From Micromonospora sp. C28SCA-DRY-2 (lineage in GTDB: Bacteria; Actinomycetota; Actinomycetes; Mycobacteriales; Micromonosporaceae): a stretch of DNA of 64,000 bases. Positions 60,160 to 64,000 of this stretch are shown here, piece by piece. Location of the stretch: contig NZ_JAUMKD010000003.1 in NCBI RefSeq assembly GCF_030519475.1, forward strand, positions 1 to 64,000, read 5' to 3'. Under the pieces are notes generated by a model, which saw only the letters and a list, made by a program, of their open reading frames with translations, was not told where the DNA came from and searched no databases. Both the position numbers and the translations under genes were made by a program. The stretch's first letter is position 1; each line of letters opens with the position of its first letter.

Positions 60160-60891
60160 ATGACGACGATTGACGCGAGCCCGCTGCGCGGGCCGGAGCG
60201 CCCGGGTCCCCGCCGCCAGGAGGTCGTGACGGGGATCAAGGAGTACATCCTGCGCAATCGCCTGAAGCCGGGGGACCTGCTCCCCACCGAGACGGAGCTG
60301 TGCGAGGCCATCGGCGCCAGCCGGTCCAGCGTCCGCGAGGCGGTCAAGATCCTCTCCGCGCTCGACATCGTCGAGGTGCGGCACGGTCACGGCACCTTCG
60401 TCGGCCGGATGTCGCTGAACGCCCTGGTGGAGAGCCTGGCCTTCCGCGGGCTGCTCAGCGGCGAGGAGGACCACCGGGTGCTGGGCCAGGTGGTGGACGT
60501 CCGGCAGACCCTCGAACAGGGCCTCGCCGCCGACATCATCGCCGTCCTCGACGCCGAGCACCGCGCGGTTCTCGCCGCGCTCGCCGACCAGATGGCGGAC
60601 CTGGCCGCGCAGGACAAGGACTTCCTCGAGGTCGACCGGGAGTTCCACCTGAAGCTGATGGAACCCCTGGGCAACGACCTGATCCTCCAGCTCACCGAGG
60701 CGTTCTGGCAGGTGCAGGCCATCGTGGCGCCCACCCTGCGCACCGAGCCGGAGGACCGGGTGATCACCGCGCAGCGGCACCGGGCGATCGTCGAGGCGAT
60801 CAGCGCCGGCGATCCGGCGGCCCTGCGGTCCGCCATCGCCGACCACTACGCGCCCGTCCGCGCCAGCCTGGCCCGCGCCGTCCAGTCCTGA
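60160..60891 (+). CDS. FCD-domain GntR-family regulator (NanR-like)
   Basis: A 243-residue regulator. The winged HTH covers about 20-85 (IKEYILRNRLKPGDLLPTETEL, GASRSSVREAVKILSALDIVEVRHGHGTFV) and the all-helical FCD domain fills the rest. The metal-ligand pattern is VDREFHLKLMEPLGN plus later histidines (RHRAIVEAI, DHYAPV). AAGGGG lies 6 bases before the ATG. It is divergent from the sialic acid operon and likely represses it until N-acetylneuraminate or a derived intermediate binds. Confidence 0.9.
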   Translation: MTTIDASPLRGPERPGPRRQEVVTGIKEYILRNRLKPGDLLPTETELCEAIGASRSSVREAVKILSALDIVEVRHGHGTFVGRMSLNALVESLAFRGLLSGEEDHRVLGQVVDVRQTLEQGLAADIIAVLDAEHRAVLAALADQMADLAAQDKDFLEVDREFHLKLMEPLGNDLILQLTEAFWQVQAIVAPTLRTEPEDRVITAQRHRAIVEAISAGDPAALRSAIADHYAPVRASLARAVQS

Positions 60892-61260
60892 GTGGTACGA
60901 CCGGCTCAACCGTGGGGAACGGTCTACGCGGCGGCGGGGCTGGCGCTCAGCACCTCACCGGGACACCGAGCCGGAGCAGCCGCGCCCCGGCCGTCCGCCG
61001 CCTCCCGCCGGGGACGACGGACGGCGTCGCGGCACCGTCCCACTCCCCCACCGGACGCCTGATCGAAGCTGATCGCGGTCACCTCGCGCTGAAACCGATG
61101 CGCGGCCGAGGAACCGACCGGACCGCCCGCGCCCTCCGCGCCGTACCGCGCGTCGTGCTCCGCCATCGAATCAGCCCTGCCGGCCGGCCGTGGTGATGAG
61201 TTGTCGCGCCCGGACCCGTCACACCTACGACGGGACACGACGAGCCGGAAGGATGACGCG
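60892..61260. other. Intergenic region before the ECF sigma factor
   Basis: About 369 bases with no gene. An 8-bp inverted repeat (60990-60997 with 61018-61025, 20-base loop) could end the regulator transcript. Near 61201-61245 the sequence TGTCGCGCCCGG...CACCTACGACGGG may hold an ECF-type promoter of the sigma gene, but I cannot fix the elements. Confidence 0.4.
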
Positions 61261-62259
61261 ATGAGGACGGACACACGGCTGGAGGACCTGGGCGTGAGCG
61301 GGCTGGGCGAGGTCGACGAGCCGGCGTTCTCGGGGTTGGCCGAGCGACACCGGCGGGAGCTGCACGTGCACTGCTACCGGATGCTCGGGTCGTTCGAGGA
61401 CGCCGAGGACACCGTGCAGGAGACGTTCCTGCGTGCCTGGCGGCGTCGGGAGACCTTCGCGGGGCGGTCGACGTTCCGGGCCTGGCTGTACCGGATCGCC
61501 ACCAACGCCTGCCTGGACCTGCTCGCCAAGCGCCGCCCGGAGCCGGCGACCGGCGGCGAGGTGCGGTGGCTGCAGCCCTACCCGGACCGGCTGCTCGACG
61601 AACTGCCCGCGGCCGACGCGGACGAGCCGGAGACCGTCGCCGTCGCGCGGGAGACGATCGAGCTGGCGTACCTGGTCGCGGTCCAGCACCTCGCGCCGCG
61701 TCCGCGGGCCGTGCTGATCCTGCGGGACGTGCTCGGCTGGCCGGCGAAGGACGTCGCGGAGCTGCTCGGGGACTCCGTCAACTCGGTGAACAGCGCGTTG
61801 CAGCGGGCCCGCGCCGGTATGCGGGAGCACCTGCCCGCCGAGCGGCAGGACTGGACCGGCGGCGAGGAGGACGCCGGGACGCGCGACCTGGTACGCCGCT
61901 TCACCGAGGCCAGTGTGGCCACGGACATCCCGGCGATCACCGCGATGCTGCGGGACGACGTCCGGTGCTCGATGCCGCCCACGCCGGGCCTGCAGGTCGG
62001 CCGCGACGCGGTGGTGAACAGCTGGGTCGAGGACGGCTTCGAGGGCATGACGGGTCTGCGCGCCGTCCCCACCGCCGTGAACCGGCAGCCCGCCGTCGCC
62101 TTCTACCACTGGCGGGAGCAGGAGCAGGCGTACCTGCCGCTGACCATCGACGTCCTGCGCATCACCGGCGGGGCGATCACCGAGATCATCACGTTCCACG
62201 ACGACCAGTTCCCGCGGCTCGGGCTGCCGGAGCGCCTGCCGGCGGACGGCACGGAGTAG
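61261..62259 (+). CDS. ECF sigma factor with SnoaL-like C-terminal domain (SigG/SigX5-type)
   Basis: A 332-residue sigma-70 family protein from the ATG with GAAGGA 8 bases upstream. Region 2 is HRRELHVHCYRMLGSFEDAED followed by TVQETFLRAWRR, and region 4 contains RAVLILRDVLGWPAKDVAELLGDSVNSVNSALQRAR. A SnoaL-like domain (about 210-325) ends TEIITFHDDQFPRLGLP. This architecture belongs to the large soluble ECF groups whose own C-terminus controls activity, with no separate anti-sigma factor. Neither is seen nearby. The regulon is unknown. Confidence 0.9.
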   Translation: MRTDTRLEDLGVSGLGEVDEPAFSGLAERHRRELHVHCYRMLGSFEDAEDTVQETFLRAWRRRETFAGRSTFRAWLYRIATNACLDLLAKRRPEPATGGEVRWLQPYPDRLLDELPAADADEPETVAVARETIELAYLVAVQHLAPRPRAVLILRDVLGWPAKDVAELLGDSVNSVNSALQRARAGMREHLPAERQDWTGGEEDAGTRDLVRRFTEASVATDIPAITAMLRDDVRCSMPPTPGLQVGRDAVVNSWVEDGFEGMTGLRAVPTAVNRQPAVAFYHWREQEQAYLPLTIDVLRITGGAITEIITFHDDQFPRLGLPERLPADGTE

Positions 62260-62264
62260 CTCCG

Positions 62265-62546
62265 GTGCGGACGCTCGCGCTGCGCGCTGGCGCGCGTGTC
62301 GCGGTGGTCGCAACGGAGTGGCACGACGCGTTCGGCGTCGTCACTCGTGGCCGGGTGCAGCTGGAGCTGCGCGACGGCCAGCCCGGCCCGGTCCTCGGAA
62401 CCGACGCCGCCTTCTGGCTCCGCGGCACCGGCGTCCGCGCCCTGCGCAACCCTGGCCGTCGCACGGCGACGGTACGCATCGTCACGCCCAGGACCGTCAC
62501 CGGTCAGTCAACACAGCCTGTGCGCCAGTTAGCTGGAGGAACAGCC
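62265..62546 (+). other. In-frame cupin-like segment upstream of the DUF6069-like gene
   Basis: A GTG at 62265, 5 bases after the sigma stop with GGAG upstream, opens 94 codons that run without a stop straight into the membrane protein starting at 62547. The segment reads LALRAGARVAVVATEWHDAFGVVTRGRVQLEL and AFWLRGTGVRALRNPG, the beat of a small cupin. Either this is one 243-residue fusion, or the cupin gene lost its stop codon. The own ribosome site of 62547 (GGAGGAACAGCC) argues for two starts. Confidence 0.45.
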
Positions 62547-62996
62547 ATGAACAGCATGAATGACACCGTCGCGGGCCCGGCACCGGGCCGGACCAGCCGC
62601 ACTTACCGATTCCGCGGGCTCGTCGGTACCGGCCTCGTCGCCACGCTCGCCGCGATGGTGGCCACCACCCTCGCCGCCGCGCTCGCCCGGGCCGTCGGCG
62701 TCGGCTTCGAGATCCCCGATGGTGGCGAGGCGATCCCGTTGGGCGGGTTCGCCGTGGTGACCGGCTTCTGCTCGGTCGTGGGCGTGGTCGTGGCCACCGC
62801 TCTTCTCCGGTGGAGCGCTCGCCCCGCCCAGCGATTCCTGTGGACGGCGGTGGCGCTGACGGTGATCTCGTTGATCCCACCCCTCGTCTCCGGGGCGGAC
62901 ACCGCGACCACCACCGCCCTGCTCGGGCTGCACCTCGTCCCCGCGGCGGTGATGATTCCCACCCTGACGCGGAGCCTCCGCACCCGGACCGAGTGA
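62547..62996 (+). CDS. Four-helix membrane protein (DUF6069-like)
   Basis: A 149-residue protein with four hydrophobic segments: LVGTGLVATLAAMVATTLAAAL, GGFAVVTGFCSVVGVVVATALL, FLWTAVALTVISLIPPLV and ALLGLHLVPAAVMIPTL. GGAGG lies 7 bases upstream of the ATG. I recognise the DUF6069 look (a small actinobacterial family often next to ECF sigma factors); no function is known. It follows the sigma gene and the in-frame cupin-like segment and is probably part of the same transcript. Confidence 0.75.
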   Translation: MNSMNDTVAGPAPGRTSRTYRFRGLVGTGLVATLAAMVATTLAAALARAVGVGFEIPDGGEAIPLGGFAVVTGFCSVVGVVVATALLRWSARPAQRFLWTAVALTVISLIPPLVSGADTATTTALLGLHLVPAAVMIPTLTRSLRTRTE

Positions 62997-63101
62997 CCAT
63001 CCCGCGGCGGAAGAACGCGGGGCGCCAGCGCACCGACGTCGCCCCCGGTCGCGCTCACCCTGGCGCTACCGGGGCCCGGCGTCCCTCGTCGTACGCGACA
63101 C

Positions 63102-63128
63102 GGCGCGCCCGGCCAGGCCGGGCGCGCC
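63102..63128. terminator. Bidirectional hairpin
   Basis: A 27-base nearly perfect palindrome of GC (13 bases each side of 63115; the effective loop is larger) lies between the convergent genes ending at 62996 and 63143. Confidence 0.65.
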
Positions 63129-63142
63129 ATCAGGTCACGCGG

Positions 63143-64000
63143 TCAGCTGATGGTGGTGAAGGAACCCCAGCCGCTGCCGATCTGCCGGGAGTCCGGGCTG
63201 CTGTACGGCACGCCGTTGTCGCGCTCGATGTTGTTCGGGTACATCCACAGCGTCCCGTCGGTCCTGCGGACCACCAGGTCGGTGTAGCCGTCACCGGTGA
63301 CGTCGGCGCCGACGACGTAATTGAAGCCGCCCCAGCCGCTGCCGATCTGGCTGGCGCTGCCGTACGGCACGCCGCCGTCGCGGACGAAGTTGTTCGGGTA
63401 CAGCCACAGCGTCCCGTCGGCCTTGCGCGCCACCAGGTCGGTGAACCCGTCACCGGTCACGTCAGCGCCGATAAGGGTGTCGAAGCCGCTCCAGCCGTGG
63501 CCGATCTGCCGGGCCGTCGAGCCGCTGTAGGGCACGCCGTCGTCGCGGACGAAGTTGTTCGGGTACAGCCACAGGGTGCCGTCCGTCTTGCGCGCCACCA
63601 GGTCGGTGAACCCGTCACCGGTCACGTCGGCGCCGATGATCCGGTCGAAGCCGCCCCAGCCGCTGCCGATCTGCCGGGCGTCCGCGCTGCTGTACGGCAC
63701 GCCGTTGTCCCGCTCGATGTTGTTCGGGTACAGCCACAGCGTCCCGTCGGTCTTGCGGGCCACCAGGTCGGTGTAGCCGTCACCGGTGACGTCCGCGTTC
63801 ACGACCTGGTTGAAGGTGCCCCAGCCGCTGCCGATCTGCCGGGCGGTGCCGTACGGCACGCCGTCGTCGCGGACGAAGTTGTTCGCGTACATCAGCATGG
63901 TGCCGTCGGCCTTGGTGGCGACCAGATCCGCGAACGAGTCGCCCGTCACGCTGTGGCCGACGTTCCGCTCGTCGACGGGCGTTCCACTGCCCACGCCGGC
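63143..64000 (-). CDS. FG-GAP/VCBS-repeat protein (C-terminal part; start outside window)
   Basis: The reading frame is open to the window edge, so the true N-terminus is missing. The visible 285 residues are five tandem units of about 53-55 residues, each with VTGDGFTDLVARKTDGTLWLYPNN and a G-W-x-x-F closing strand. The repeat is the FG-GAP/VCBS blade found in integrin-like propellers; Asp residues in DxTGDGxxD bind Ca2+. A catalytic domain, often a peptidase, lysozyme or glycosidase, is expected upstream, beyond the window. The units are nearly identical at the DNA level. Confidence 0.85.
   Translation of the reverse strand, partial: AGVGSGTPVDERNVGHSVTGDSFADLVATKADGTMLMYANNFVRDDGVPYGTARQIGSGWGTFNQVVNADVTGDGYTDLVARKTDGTLWLYPNNIERDNGVPYSSADARQIGSGWGGFDRIIGADVTGDGFTDLVARKTDGTLWLYPNNFVRDDGVPYSGSTARQIGHGWSGFDTLIGADVTGDGFTDLVARKADGTLWLYPNNFVRDGGVPYGSASQIGSGWGGFNYVVGADVTGDGYTDLVVRRTDGTLWMYPNNIERDNGVPYSSPDSRQIGSGWGSFTTIS

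Noticed and set aside
1..64000. CRISPR arrays, tRNA or rRNA genes, prophage or biosynthetic gene cluster
   Set aside because: No regularly spaced repeats, no cloverleaf or rRNA segments, no phage or PKS/NRPS signatures were seen. A tRNA search program could still find one that I missed.

Overview
The window is about 64 kb of very GC-rich DNA with strong G/C bias at third codon positions, frequent GTG/TTG starts, Tat and lipoprotein export signals, ECF sigma factors and dense ABC-transporter operons. This is typical of a free-living actinomycete, most like Micromonosporaceae. That placement is inference from style and gene content; there is no rRNA or other marker to prove it. I saw no tRNA, rRNA, CRISPR array, insertion sequence or integrase. 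The window cuts a gene at each end.

Region 1 (1-8.9 kb): a minus-strand carbohydrate ABC transporter operon (7436 to 2391: binding protein, two permeases, 2-hydroxyacid dehydrogenase, Gfo/Idh/MocA dehydrogenase). A second unit starts at 2010 (SDR epimerase/dehydratase-like protein, then a DHDPS-family aldolase running off the window). A second Gfo/Idh/MocA dehydrogenase is divergent at 7587. Together they look like uptake and oxidation/retro-aldol catabolism of an unidentified sugar or sugar acid.

Region 2 (8.9-24.8 kb): three paralogous exported beta-propeller proteins (8974-11241, 11692-13731, 22787-24721) and a tiny secreted peptide (11425-11586). Between them lie a NicO-type metal transporter pair, a purple-acid-phosphatase-like enzyme with a PHO-box-like sequence, an M64 metallopeptidase and an IniB-N-like protein. 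A 20-bp palindromic motif occurs in front of all three propellers, the small peptide, the sugar transporter operon and the epimerase. This suggests one regulon joining the secreted propellers to sugar uptake and catabolism, and it is the most interesting observation here.

Region 3 (24.8-36 kb): housekeeping and accessory genes (lipoprotein, ATP-dependent DNA ligase, lipid kinase, polar amino acid ABC transporter, HAD hydrolase, LysR regulator, MFS exporter, secreted serine hydrolase).

Region 4 (36-42 kb): a translationally coupled operon for a polar amino acid ABC transporter, an N-acyl-D-amino-acid deacylase and a cytoplasmic class-A-beta-lactamase-like serine hydrolase, with a LysR gene convergent at its end.

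Region 5 (42-48.6 kb): a tripartite tricarboxylate transporter (tctABC), its divergent two-component system, and an orphan TAXI-type binding protein. A truncated VOC-family fragment lies next to tctA.

Region 6 (48.6-60.9 kb): a COG1649-type glycosidase, a frameshifted OmpA-domain remnant, and a probable sialic acid locus. The locus has an esterase, NanE-, NanK- and NanA-like enzymes, and a peptide-family ABC transporter with a fused permease-ATPase, all under a divergent FCD/GntR regulator.

Region 7 (60.9-64 kb): an ECF sigma factor with a SnoaL-like C-terminus, a four-helix membrane protein (DUF6069-like), and the C-terminal part of an FG-GAP/VCBS repeat protein.
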